39,961 nucleotides of DNA from positions 1 through 39,961 of the forward strand of contig DAIRGS010000025.1 in the NCBI GenBank assembly GCA_036794395.1. The letters run 5' to 3'. Made by a program: the position numbers and the translations under genes. The DNA comes from DASXMX01 sp036794395 (GTDB taxonomy: Bacteria; Planctomycetota; Phycisphaerae; Tepidisphaerales; Tepidisphaeraceae). Positions 1-7,447 of the stretch are shown one piece after another; within the stretch, counting starts at the first letter, position 1; every line of letters begins with the position of its first letter. Below the pieces are notes generated by a model. The model did no database searches, had not been told where the DNA came from, and worked only from the letters and a program-made list of their open reading frames with translations.

Positions 1-366
1 CATATAAGAGGTTATCGCAGTGGGTCCGCGCCCATGCGGCAAGCGGGTTGTTCGTGTTCGCTGAAACTGCTTGAGCTTCTTTGATCGCGATGCAGAGGCT
101 TGTAGGGGGTTCGATGGCAATCATGTTGGGCTTCTTTCTGGCGGCCGTGGCCGCCGCTTAAACTCTCGCTTTCAAAAACGACCGGAGCGCGCTTTACGTT
201 GCCGGTCGCTCGTGCCCGCCGTCGATTTCAGTTTGCCCCGCTGGACACATGCAGGGACAAGGTGTCGGTCTCTGACGGCTTGACCGCCCGCCGCGGTGAA
301 TTCTGAAAGTCCGCGGCGGAGACGGCGTGGCCTGGGTATTCGGTCACGCCGCGACCAATGCAGGTC
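1..366. other. Left edge of integrated element, no confident gene
   Basis: No gene could be supported here. The open frames on both strands are short, overlap each other and have no ribosome binding site. A perfect 7-bp inverted repeat (GGCGGCC/GGCCGCC, 140-155) is the only structure seen. A 72-aa minus-strand frame (228-446) begins inside the next gene and resembles nothing known to me. Confidence 0.4.
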
Positions 367-1044
367 TTACCACTGCCGCGCTTCCGCGGGCCTTCCGCGA
401 TCCGGCGGGGCATCGCCACGCGTGGCGTCATGCAAATCCGGTGCATAAACGGTCGGGAGCTGCTGAGGCCTTTCCGGTTCTTTGTAGATGATGGGCTTGC
501 CTTCGTTCTCGCGCTCCGACTTCACCGAAAATATGTCCCGAATTACCGTGCCCGCGGGGAGCGGCTGGTATACGCGCTTTGGCTCAAGTCCAAACAACGC
601 GCGGTTGGTGTCCTTCAGCTTGTCCAATTCATCGCGGGCGGCGTCGGCGTTCCTATTCTTGTCGTCGAGAGCCTTCACCGCAGCGTTAAGTGGGCGTTGG
701 GCTTCAACGCGAGCGGCCCAAATCTCGTCCGTCTTATCCTGATGCGCCTTTGCCGCCGCCGCTTTCTGTTCGCGCTCGGAACGAAACTGGTCGCCCGCCT
801 TCACCTTAAGTTCCAACTCATTCGCCTGATCCATGATGGCGGTGTGAGCCAACCACTTATCCTCGTAACCGAGCCGTCCGGCGAGCATCCTAACCTTCTC
901 CAGTTCGTTCGGTTTCAACCCGCCTTCTTCACGCGCGCCCTTTTCGAGCAGTGCGTTATATTGCGAATGATCGGTTTGGACTTCGACCGACTTCGCCTGG
1001 GTAAAATTATCGAGAAACTTTTTCGCCTGTTCGTATAAATTCAT
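367..1044 (-). CDS. Hypothetical coiled-coil protein of the integrated element
   Basis: A 225-aa soluble protein that I do not recognise. The first two thirds (about residues 1-150) are highly charged and helical, rich in Lys, Glu, Ala and Gln, with heptad-like spacing that suggests a coiled coil (for example SEREQKAAAAKAHQDK). The last 60 residues are rich in Pro and Arg and probably disordered. There is no signal peptide or membrane segment. It follows the Cys-rich protein gene on the same strand after a gap of 57 bases and is the last clear gene before the window edge. A structural or scaffold role in a phage-like element would fit the composition but is only a guess. Confidence 0.6.
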   Translation of the reverse strand: MNLYEQAKKFLDNFTQAKSVEVQTDHSQYNALLEKGAREEGGLKPNELEKVRMLAGRLGYEDKWLAHTAIMDQANELELKVKAGDQFRSEREQKAAAAKAHQDKTDEIWAARVEAQRPLNAAVKALDDKNRNADAARDELDKLKDTNRALFGLEPKRVYQPLPAGTVIRDIFSVKSERENEGKPIIYKEPERPQQLPTVYAPDLHDATRGDAPPDRGRPAEARQW

Positions 1045-1101
1045 TGTGCTTTTCCTTTGCCGGGTTCACCGGCGGTTGGGGGGAACGTCGGGTTGCAGTT
1101 A

Positions 1102-1482
1102 TTAAAATGGACAGCCTTCGATTGCCTCGACCTCAACTTCCGCCGGCATCGTGGCGCGGACAATCCGACCCCGCTGGACGCCTTCCAGTCCTTCCAGTTC
1201 ACGCCTGAGCCGATTAACCAGTGTTTCGATACGCCGATCCAGCACAGCGGGATTGCGCGTCATGCACGTTCGGCACACATAGCCGTAGCTGTTGCATTTC
1301 CGGCTTACGAGCCAACCTTCATGCTCGGGAGAGTCGGGGGAAGGTTCGGGATCTGGCCCACATTCAAATACCGCCTCAGCCAGGTGCTCCCCAGCGTCAA
1401 ACATTGTCCCGCATAGACAACAAAGCTCGCGGCAAAAAACATTGTTTTCGCGAACTGTAACGTTCAGGTACGTGTCGGACAT
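1102..1482 (-). CDS. Hypothetical Cys-rich (zinc-ribbon-like) small protein
   Basis: A 126-aa protein not assigned to a family. Cysteines cluster in CRELCCLCG near residues 18-26, a single Cys near 63 and CRTC near 70-73, a spacing that could bind one or two zinc ions. The C-terminal half is helical and charged (ETLVNRLRRELEGLEG). The start lies 19 bases inside the upstream gene, in a different frame, as is common in compact phage-like operons. Phage and element genomes often carry such small zinc-binding proteins of unknown role. Function is not inferred beyond probable metal binding. Confidence 0.55.
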   Translation of the reverse strand: MSDTYLNVTVRENNVFCRELCCLCGTMFDAGEHLAEAVFECGPDPEPSPDSPEHEGWLVSRKCNSYGYVCRTCMTRNPAVLDRRIETLVNRLRRELEGLEGVQRGRIVRATMPAEVEVEAIEGCPF

Positions 1483-2186
1483 TCGTTCACCTTGCCGGAC
1501 GTGCCGGCGGTTTGGGATTTCTTCTGTGATGGCTTCAACTTCGCGGGTTGGGTTGTCGCCGGCTTCCGGTGGTCGAGGGGCTCAACGTTGCGGAGTTCGT
1601 CGGGGAGTTCATCGAACGGCGGATCCGGCATCTCCCCAAACCAGTTGGGACGCTCGACATTGAACCGCTGAGCCAGGAAATAAATCAGCGCGTTATTCAT
1701 CCGCCCCGTCAGCCGCTCACGGTTGTGCTTTTCGGCGAGTCGTAAAAGTCTGTGGAAGTAGGCCACCGGGGCTCGGGAAAGAATCGCGTCTTTTTGCCCC
1801 TCGCCCCGTTCAGTTGAGACGTCGATCATTTCGAACGCGACGGCGGCCGTCAACGCGTTTGCCAGTGACACAAGATCCCGGTGAGACAGGCAATCCCAAA
1901 GTTCCCCGAGATGGATCTGGGTGTTGAAGGGACTTCCGCACAATTCATCGGGCCCAATCGCGAAGCCCGGCGCCGGGACTTCAACCGCCTTGGCTTTCAT
2001 CTGGGTTGAATCCCGCAAGGTTTCGTCGGCCCATTCCTGTGCCGCCAAGACGTGAGCCGGCTTCCATGGGGGAACGCTCTGTAGCGGCCATTCAGGATGG
2101 TGCAACCACTCCCCAACGCTGCTATGGGAGCGCCCGATCGCCCGTGCGAAGGCTCGGACGGAATTGAAGGTTTCAGGCTCGCTCAT
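1464..2186 (-). CDS. Hypothetical protein with N-terminal helix-turn-helix-like segment
   Basis: A 240-aa protein. Residues 8-30 (VRAFARAIGRSHSSVGEWL) look like a helix-turn-helix in which the second helix follows GRSHSSV, as in small terminase-like or MerR-like DNA-binding N-termini. The middle (about 85-200) is helical and hydrophobic enough to be a folded domain that I do not recognise. The tail is a Lys/Gln/Thr-rich disordered stretch. It is on the same strand as its neighbours, 150 bases downstream of the 89-aa gene and overlapping the Cys-rich gene by 19 bases. A role as a small DNA-packaging or regulatory protein is possible but unsupported by any motif beyond the HTH-like segment. Confidence 0.55.
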   Translation of the reverse strand: MSEPETFNSVRAFARAIGRSHSSVGEWLHHPEWPLQSVPPWKPAHVLAAQEWADETLRDSTQMKAKAVEVPAPGFAIGPDELCGSPFNTQIHLGELWDCLSHRDLVSLANALTAAVAFEMIDVSTERGEGQKDAILSRAPVAYFHRLLRLAEKHNRERLTGRMNNALIYFLAQRFNVERPNWFGEMPDPPFDELPDELRNVEPLDHRKPATTQPAKLKPSQKKSQTAGTSGKVNECPTRT

Positions 2187-2336
2187 CGTTTTCCTAACTC
2201 TGGTGGTGTAAGGTCACTATTCGCATTCCATCTGTACTTATGGTTTGCTAGCCCGGCTCCCGCACGAAGGCATACCCCGGCGGAGGAACCAAGCCCAACC
2301 ATATAACTCGTTTAGGTGCAATACAGCCAGATTGTC

Positions 2337-2606
2337 TTAGACTTCGCATGGGTTCCCCTTCGTTTGAACGGATGCCACGATGCCCGCCATGCCGCCTTCC
2401 GGCTTGTCCTGTGCAAGATCAGTATCAGCGGGTGAAGTTGTCTCCACTTCCCGCACGTCCACACACCGAAGGCCGTGACACTTGCCCGCACGTCGAGCCC
2501 GGCGCTCGATTAGCTTCTTGAGCGTTCCGCGGAGCCGAACATCGTCGGGTACATTGCCGTCAATGGGCTCGACTTCAATGAGATATCGGGGGCGTGCCTG
2601 GGTCAT
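2337..2606 (-). CDS. Hypothetical 89-aa protein
   Basis: A small basic protein with no family that I recognise. The N-terminal half (residues 1-55) has a plausible beta-alpha arrangement with a basic helix LKKLIERRARRAG; the C-terminal 35 residues look disordered. Its ATG overlaps the stop of the AAA ATPase gene (bases 2603-2606), so it is probably translated by coupling. The position directly after the replication-type ATPase suggests an accessory to it, but this rests on order alone. Confidence 0.5.
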   Translation of the reverse strand: MTQARPRYLIEVEPIDGNVPDDVRLRGTLKKLIERRARRAGKCHGLRCVDVREVETTSPADTDLAQDKPEGGMAGIVASVQTKGNPCEV

Positions 2607-4219
2607 GACACCACCCCGCTTTCGTGGTCATGTGGCGCACGCGTTACCACCCTTTGCGCCACATGAGCCACATGATTTTCAGCCTCGCATTCATCCTCTG
2701 AGGGGGCTTTCACCACCATTTTTTTATCAATAACGGCTTGTGGCTCATGTGGCTCATGTGGCTCATGTGGCTCAACATTCTGGGAGACGGGCGCGGTTGA
2801 GCCACAAGCGTTTTCAACCTGAAAACCGGGGGGCAGCTTCCAAACCCACTTGCCATCAAACACCCGTTTGCGGGACTTAATGCGGAGCTTCTGTTTCGCC
2901 CGCTTCACCGATGCCCACGACAACCCGGCGGCTTTGACTTCCAATCGGACCGATACTTCCCCGGTCCCTTTACCCTTGTCGCCGATCTCCCCGCCCAGCA
3001 TTTCCCCGCCCGATTTGGATAGAAGGTTGACGAGCCATTCAGCGGCGTCATCGACAACGGTCTGGGCGCGGTCATCGGCGGCATCGTGGGTTTCGGCGCT
3101 GGCGCTCAGGATCTCATCGGCGGTCTTGCGGACAATCTCCCGTTCCCACGCCAGACAAGGGATATCGCCAGGGGCGTTTTCGACGGTGAAGGCATACCCG
3201 TCGACGTCATTGCCGAGGTTGTTTTTGATGGGCACGAAATACCGGCGCCGGTTGTTCTCAGGGTCTTTGCTGACAAGCCACGCCGAGCGGGCCGCCGCCA
3301 CAAACGCCAGCGAACCCATTGACCGATGCATCGCTTTTCCGCCGACGCTTTTGTTGAGGTGGGTGACCATCAGAACGCATACCCCGTACTTCGCGGCCAG
3401 TGCTCCCACCGGCGCGAGAAGCCCGCGGATTTCGGCGTTCTTATGACTGTCGGAATCGGACAGGTAGGCGCTGACAGGGTCGATCACCACCAGCTTGCAA
3501 TCCTTCACCACCCCCAACGCATCTTCGAGCAATGCGATTTGATCGAGGGTAAACCCTTTGAGCCGAGTACCGCCATCGGCATTGGGCACGTTCGCCCCTT
3601 CGAGAATGACGACGTTTTTAAGGTCCGCGCCGGCGGCAATGAGTCGGGGCACAATGGTATCATCAGCGGCATCTTCGGCATTGAGCAGAATGGCTCTACC
3701 ATGCGGGCAATCGGATCCATCCGGCCAGGGTGTGCCGGTGCTGACTCTGGAGGCAATGTCGATGGTAAGGCAACTCTTATTTGAGCCCGGTTCACCGGCA
3801 ATGAGATTGAGTTTGCCCAGCGCCAACTTCTGACGCCAAAGCCATTCAATCTCTTTGGTAACCACGTCACACGCGCGGGTGAGTGCGGGCGTGATGCTGG
3901 ACTTCGCTGGTGCATCATCGGAGCTACCCAGTTGCTCGGGATGATTCCAGAGGTCTTTAAGATAGTCCGTTGACTGCGGTTCGGGGTGAACGTCACAAAT
4001 CTCCCGCACGAAATCCACTGACGCTTGCTTGGCAACCTCGGCGTCGTAACCGAAATCCTTTGCCGCCTCTTCCACGAACGCGAAGCGATCGCCGGTGCTC
4101 AAGGTGACAACCCTGGTTATTGTCTTATTTGAGCCGGTGTCTCTCGCGGTAACGCACGCGGAGAGTTCGCCATTTTTCTCAACTTCAGTGAACGAGAATT
4201 CGATTGGCTGAAATGCCAT
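2603..4219 (-). CDS. RepA-like AAA_25 family ATPase with altered Walker A
   Basis: A 538-aa RecA-fold ATPase of the RepA/AAA_25 type found in plasmids, phages and integrated elements, where members act as replicative helicase loaders or hexameric helicases. An N-terminal extension (1-115) precedes the ATPase core. The P-loop is at residues 142-149, GEPGSNKS, where family members normally have Gly before Lys-Ser; here it is Asn. The Walker B strand is CKLVVIDPVSAYL (about 240-252) and the sensor-like segment is MVTHLNKS (about 285). The C-terminal part has a possible winged-helix region (400-470) and a His-Glu-Pro tripeptide repeat before the end. It overlaps the upstream gene by one base (TGATG) and the downstream gene by four. 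The family call is secure; helicase activity is inference. Confidence 0.85.
   Translation of the reverse strand: MAFQPIEFSFTEVEKNGELSACVTARDTGSNKTITRVVTLSTGDRFAFVEEAAKDFGYDAEVAKQASVDFVREICDVHPEPQSTDYLKDLWNHPEQLGSSDDAPAKSSITPALTRACDVVTKEIEWLWRQKLALGKLNLIAGEPGSNKSCLTIDIASRVSTGTPWPDGSDCPHGRAILLNAEDAADDTIVPRLIAAGADLKNVVILEGANVPNADGGTRLKGFTLDQIALLEDALGVVKDCKLVVIDPVSAYLSDSDSHKNAEIRGLLAPVGALAAKYGVCVLMVTHLNKSVGGKAMHRSMGSLAFVAAARSAWLVSKDPENNRRRYFVPIKNNLGNDVDGYAFTVENAPGDIPCLAWEREIVRKTADEILSASAETHDAADDRAQTVVDDAAEWLVNLLSKSGGEMLGGEIGDKGKGTGEVSVRLEVKAAGLSWASVKRAKQKLRIKSRKRVFDGKWVWKLPPGFQVENACGSTAPVSQNVEPHEPHEPHEPQAVIDKKMVVKAPSEDECEAENHVAHVAQRVVTRAPHDHESGVVS
2739..2774 (-). repeat. Four perfect 9-bp tandem repeats inside the AAA ATPase gene
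   Basis: Four identical copies of tgtggctca in a row (plus strand). Because the unit is nine bases it stays in frame and encodes repeated His-Glu-Pro near the C-terminus. The number of copies could vary by slippage without breaking the reading frame. Confidence 0.9.
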
Positions 4220-4548
4220 CAGATCCGCCCTCCCACCGATGCAAACCGCGGCTTGGGGGTGTTGGGCGCTTGGTCAAGGTCATCAGTCAAAAGACGAACC
4301 GAGTAGACGCGACCACTTCCGGTTATGGCGACGAGCCCAAGGGCGTACAGGTCGTCAATCGCGCCGTCGACCATATACCTGTCGAGCTTCAATTCGTCGG
4401 AGATTCGCCAGTAATTATCCGAGTCGAGAATCACCTTGCAGCCGTGCCACTTAAAATACGCGATCATCTGTTCGGCGATCATCCGCCGGCGGGGATTCAA
4501 GTAGTCGGCAGGCCCTTGCTTTTGGTGTTGGATTACGCAACGATTCAT
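4219..4548 (-). CDS. Small winged-helix-like protein
   Basis: A 109-aa protein from the ATG at 4548, which has an AAAGGAT ribosome binding site nine bases upstream; a longer frame from 4599 lacks one. Residues 18-75 read as helices followed by a beta hairpin (DELKLDRYMVDGAIDDLYALGLVAITGSGRVYSV), the usual pattern of a winged helix-turn-helix that joins a DNA-binding helix to a wing. It lies directly upstream of the AAA_25 ATPase gene with a one-base overlap, which suggests a partner in replication or its control, for example origin binding. No specific family was recognised. Confidence 0.6.
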   Translation of the reverse strand: MNRCVIQHQKQGPADYLNPRRRMIAEQMIAYFKWHGCKVILDSDNYWRISDELKLDRYMVDGAIDDLYALGLVAITGSGRVYSVRLLTDDLDQAPNTPKPRFASVGGRI

Positions 4549-4614
4549 CGGTCGATCCTTTCGACCGTCGGCTATCCCCGCGAAGGTGCCGGCGGTCATT
4601 TTTATGCGCCGGGT

Positions 4615-5010
4615 TTAGGCTGTAACGAGTTCGGTGGGATTGGTGCCGATCTCAAATCCGGCCGCTTCGAGTTCCGCTTTTGCCACGGCCATTTGTTTGC
4701 GCCGGACCCACGGGGCCGGTGCGGGTCGATCGGGATCGGTGAGTTCGGCAATGAATCGCCCGATGGCTTCCCGGCTCGTGCGCATCCCGGCCGGCGTCCG
4801 AACCGTTTCCAGCCGGACCCGCTCCCCGTTGGCGGCAACTGCGCCCCGTTGGACGTAGCGGTAGATTTGTGCGAGGTGACAGGGCCGATGCGTCCGGCTG
4901 TTCACCAGCGCCGGATGTCGGCAAGCCGCGGGCAAGTCGAGCAACGTCTCGGTGTCGATGTCGATTAGCATTCGTGCATTAGGCGCGCGAATGAACGTGC
5001 GGAGGCGCAC
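4615..5010 (-). CDS. DUF1580-like helix-turn-helix protein
   Basis: A 131-aa protein whose middle matches the planctomycete DUF1580 pattern as I know it: an acidic start (MLIDIDTETLLDLPAAC), a Pro-rich turn, IYRYVQRGA, then RVRLETVRTPAGMRTSREAIGRFIAEL, where the short basic strand and the helix after TSREA resemble excisionase-type winged helices. The frame starts at a GTG at 5010; an ATG at 4971 is a good alternative and matches the usual N-terminus better. It lies four bases after the 192-aa gene and two genes away from the integrase, a common place for an excisionase or repressor. That role is inference from position and fold-like features. Confidence 0.7.
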   Translation of the reverse strand: MRLRTFIRAPNARMLIDIDTETLLDLPAACRHPALVNSRTHRPCHLAQIYRYVQRGAVAANGERVRLETVRTPAGMRTSREAIGRFIAELTDPDRPAPAPWVRRKQMAVAKAELEAAGFEIGTNPTELVTA

Positions 5011-5014
5011 GGCG

Positions 5015-5593
5015 CTAGCGTGGTGCGCCGGATTTTTTGACTTTTTTGCGGAGGGATGAAAGCACCACCTTCTGTACGTAGCGCTTGCTAACGTGGTGGT
5101 CGCCAGCCACCTTGTTGTAGATAAACTTTTTTTGTTCGTCCGCGCTTTGCAACTTGCGGCAGTCTTCCTTGATCTTCAGCTTGTTGATTGCCGCAAACTT
5201 TTTTCGTAGCTTGGCGTTTGTTTTTGCAGACCCCGCGGTCTTTTCCCGCTTGTCCTTCTCGCCTCTCTGCGCGAGGGGAACCATGCGGTTGCGTTCCGGC
5301 AACACGTCGATGTTGCGATTGAGTCCCGCGAACAGGTCGCAAAGTTTGACCGCGCAATACACGGCCCCGCCCGAATGGTTCAATTCAACGGCGCGGTCCA
5401 TGTCGCGGAACCATCGACACGCCCATTTGATTTCATCGTGAATCTCCCGCCGCTTGGCGGGCGACAACGCCTCAAGTCCCATCGCCTGATCGCTTGTCCG
5501 CGCCCATTCTTTGATCGCCTTGCGGAAAGCCGCGGTCACATCTGAGTAGGACAGGCGGCGCAGCTGCTCATCGGAACGGATTCGTTTTGGCAT
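5015..5593 (-). CDS. Hypothetical basic protein of the integrated element
   Basis: A 192-aa basic protein, starting at the ATG at 5593, which has a GGTGG motif seven bases upstream; a longer frame from 5800 would overlap the end of the integrase gene and has a low-complexity Arg-rich N-terminus, so it was rejected. Residues 1-85 form helices with Trp and Cys (IKWACRWFRDMDRAVELN), 95-135 are Lys-rich, and the C-terminal 60 residues contain VSKRYVQKVVLSSLRKK, possibly a DNA-contacting helix. The family is unknown to me. It lies between the integrase and the DUF1580-like gene, in the same direction. Confidence 0.55.
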   Translation of the reverse strand: MPKRIRSDEQLRRLSYSDVTAAFRKAIKEWARTSDQAMGLEALSPAKRREIHDEIKWACRWFRDMDRAVELNHSGGAVYCAVKLCDLFAGLNRNIDVLPERNRMVPLAQRGEKDKREKTAGSAKTNAKLRKKFAAINKLKIKEDCRKLQSADEQKKFIYNKVAGDHHVSKRYVQKVVLSSLRKKVKKSGAPR

Positions 5594-5714
5594 GGTCCAC
5601 CAGTTCTTTCGTCGGGTCGATCCGCAGCGCCGCGCCACTGGTGGGAAGCGCGGACGCTGCGAATCGCTTGAGTGCCCCGCTGGCCAGCGGAGCGCCCGTC
5701 CCGATTGATTGATT

Positions 5715-6959
5715 CTACCCGACTTCCGCCGCAACACGCGCCGCGGTTTCGCCCAGTCGCTCGGCATAAATCTGCGTCGTCTCAACGCGCGAGTGCCCAA
5801 GCACGGCCTGCGCGGCTTCGAGCCCGAAGTTCTTGCGGATATCCGTCGCCCGGTTGTGGCGAAGCTGGTTGACGTGCCACCGCGGAACGATCCGATCGTC
5901 GGTGGGGGTGCCTTCCTTCACCAGCCGTTCCTTCGCCGCTTCGTCCGCCCGGTCGCAACCGCGCTGGACGGCAAGGTAATACGCGGCTTCCGAATACACG
6001 GTGCCCGGTTGCCGCTTCGGCTTGCGGACCTTGTTGGTGCCCGGCCGATTCCCGCACGAAAGCGGTGTGCCGTTCTCAACACGTTCGGCGTGCAACTTCT
6101 CGCGCCGCTCGGCTTCGGCTTCGGCGGGAGTGAACAGGTACGCCGCGGGGTCGAGTTTCAGGAAGGGCTGGAGCACGGCACGCGCCCGCGGCCCCAGGTA
6201 GACTTCCCGCTTGTGGCCGTGCAGTTGCGTCTTGTGCCGGTGCGGCCGGAATACCCATAGCTTGCCGGTGGTGTCGATGTCGATTCCGCGCATCAGCACG
6301 ACTTCGCCGGGTCGCATCCCGGTGAGGCGCTGAAGCTGGACCATTGCCCACACTTGCCGACTGACGAACAGGCGGATCGCATCGACGTAAACATCGGGCA
6401 CGGGTTTGATCGGCTCCGATTCTTTCGCCCCGCCGCGCCCGGCGCGGAGCCCGGCAACCGCCATGAGCCCGTGAAAGACTGACGCGGGCACAATCTCGTT
6501 TTCGGCTCCCCATTTGAAGATCCCGCGGAGCCGGACGATCAGGCGGTTCACGTTGGTGCGGACCCGGCCGGCGGCAATGAACGCCTCCCGCACCGTTTTG
6601 AGGCGAAGCGGGCCGAACTCCGCGGCGGGGGTGTCGCCGTAGAGTTTCAGCAGGGGGCGCAGGGCCTCATCGAAGTTGTAAATCGAACGGCACGCCTTGC
6701 CTTCGGAGTCCCGGTAGAAGTCGCGTGCGTGACGACGGAAGGCCGCGGCCAGCTCGGCAATGGTCACGCTCTGAGGGTCGGCGGGAAGTCTGCGCCCCGC
6801 GGCGGTCCATTCGGCAATGCGGCGGTCGTACTCGGCCTTGCTGGGTGCAGATCCGTGCTCGCCCAGATAAAAATCGTGGCCGTCTAAAGTGACAATTGCC
6901 TGCCCGCTGGCGGCGTGGCGACGATAGGAAGGGATCGAAACGCTTTTAGCCCGTGACAT
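5715..6959 (-). CDS. Tyrosine recombinase (phage-type integrase)
   Basis: A 414-aa site-specific recombinase expected to integrate and excise the element. The N-terminal arm (1-65) precedes a SAM-like core-binding domain (66-165) and the catalytic domain (190-410). Catalytic residues visible are Arg216 (TGMRPGEV), a Lys near 243, Arg367 and His368 in QLRH, Gly-His at 388-389 and the nucleophile Tyr398 (TTQIYAE). The position that is usually the first His of the H-x-x-R motif is Asn364 (VNQLRH), a known type of variation but worth noting. It faces away from tRNA-Gly and starts 15 bases from a perfect palindrome that may be its operator. Planctomycete integrases of this length and box II layout are common. 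Confidence 0.95.
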   Translation of the reverse strand: MSRAKSVSIPSYRRHAASGQAIVTLDGHDFYLGEHGSAPSKAEYDRRIAEWTAAGRRLPADPQSVTIAELAAAFRRHARDFYRDSEGKACRSIYNFDEALRPLLKLYGDTPAAEFGPLRLKTVREAFIAAGRVRTNVNRLIVRLRGIFKWGAENEIVPASVFHGLMAVAGLRAGRGGAKESEPIKPVPDVYVDAIRLFVSRQVWAMVQLQRLTGMRPGEVVLMRGIDIDTTGKLWVFRPHRHKTQLHGHKREVYLGPRARAVLQPFLKLDPAAYLFTPAEAEAERREKLHAERVENGTPLSCGNRPGTNKVRKPKRQPGTVYSEAAYYLAVQRGCDRADEAAKERLVKEGTPTDDRIVPRWHVNQLRHNRATDIRKNFGLEAAQAVLGHSRVETTQIYAERLGETAARVAAEVG

Positions 6960-6974
6960 GGCGGCTCCGAAGAA

Positions 6975-6997
6975 TAAAACGGTAGTGTACCGTTTTA
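6975..6997. promoter_or_regulatory. Perfect 10-bp palindrome upstream of the integrase, operator candidate
   Basis: TAAAACGGTA and TACCGTTTTA are separated by GTG, a perfect inverted repeat with dyad centre 27 bases from the integrase start. The arrangement (two half sites of ten bases, short spacer, between the attachment site and the integrase) fits an operator for a dimeric repressor or excisionase. It could also be a recombinase core or arm site. No regulator was matched to it. Confidence 0.55.
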
Positions 6998-7070
6998 AGA
7001 GTCTCTCCGGCCGCGCTGTCCTACGTCGGACAGGTACGCTAAAAGTTGCGTTCGGCGTTACTTACATTCA

Positions 7071-7142
7071 AGCGGGTGATCGGGGTCGAACCGACGACAT
7101 TCACGTTGGCAACGTGACGCTCTACCACTGAGCTACACCCGC
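7071..7142 (-). tRNA. tRNA-Gly(GCC)
   Basis: The minus strand folds as a full cloverleaf: acceptor GCGGGTG pairs with CACCCGC, D stem GCTC/GAGC with the AGTGGTA loop, anticodon stem TCACG/CGTGA with loop TTGCCAA (anticodon GCC), T stem GTCGG/CCGAT with loop TTCGACC, discriminator T. The terminal CCA is not encoded. Its 3' end points toward the integrase, so it is the likely integration target of the element. Confidence 0.96.
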
Positions 7143-7447
7143 GTCGATGGGAAAATACTATATCCGGTTTTTGGCAAATGCAAGTTGGTCCATCCGTGCT
7201 GCGCATCTGGACTATGGCAATTTGCTTCACCTGGCATTGCGGAAGTCGGAGGGGGCTGCGTCGTCAGGCGGACAATACGATCGGTTTGCCATTCGATTTC
7301 GACCTTTGGTCGAACACGCCGAGGGCGGCTGTGCCACATCGTTCTTGTGACGGGACAGCGCGACATCTGGGTGGGGAGGTGAAAGTGGGGCTCCGGCGGA
7401 TCGTCCAACCAAACCGCTCGGCCGGAGCCTCGCACTCCCGTTTTGGG
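7143..7447. other. Intergenic stretch with one hairpin
   Basis: No coding frame here has a ribosome binding site or a recognisable product. The only structure is the hairpin listed at 7389-7429. This stretch separates the tRNA from the 3' end of the exported helical protein gene. Confidence 0.4.
7389..7440 (-). terminator. Hairpin (REP-like) after the exported protein gene, possible terminator
   Basis: GGCTCCGGC (7389-7397) and GCCGGAGCC (7421-7429) form a nine-pair stem with a 23-base loop, eight bases past the stop of the gene at 7448. There is no T run, so it may serve as an mRNA 3' end stabiliser rather than a terminator. Seventeen bases of it (7424-7440, ggagcctcgcactcccg) recur at 35058-35074 and, inverted, at 34994-35009, so it belongs to a dispersed repeat family. 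Confidence 0.5.

Larger units (their letters stand above)
1..7090 (-). mobile_element. Integrated element (prophage or satellite-like) next to tRNA-Gly, left end outside window
   Basis: All convincing genes from 367 to 6959 are on the minus strand, many overlap by 1-19 bases, and the outermost is a tyrosine recombinase whose start lies about 110 bases from the 3' end of a tRNA-Gly gene. The tRNA 3' end faces the integrase, the usual arrangement for integration into a tRNA with reconstitution of its 3' end. Cargo includes a RepA/AAA_25-like ATPase, a DUF1580-like protein and several small unknowns, but no recognisable capsid, terminase, portal or conjugation gene, so the class of element is open. 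The right boundary is inferred to be in the tRNA 3' half; the second attachment site was not found in this window. Confidence 0.7.

Noticed and set aside
41..55. Possible second attachment site (caagcgggt, as at the tRNA 3' end)
   Set aside because: Only nine bases match the tRNA 3' end and the match stops at once, which is expected by chance in a window of this size.
228..446. 72-aa minus-strand frame near the left edge
   Set aside because: Overlaps the 225-aa gene by 80 bases and has neither a ribosome site nor a recognisable product.
5594..5800. N-terminal extension of the 192-aa element protein to 5800
   Set aside because: It would overlap the integrase 3' end by 86 bases, is Arg/Pro-rich and non-domain-like, and the ATG at 5593 has a better ribosome site.
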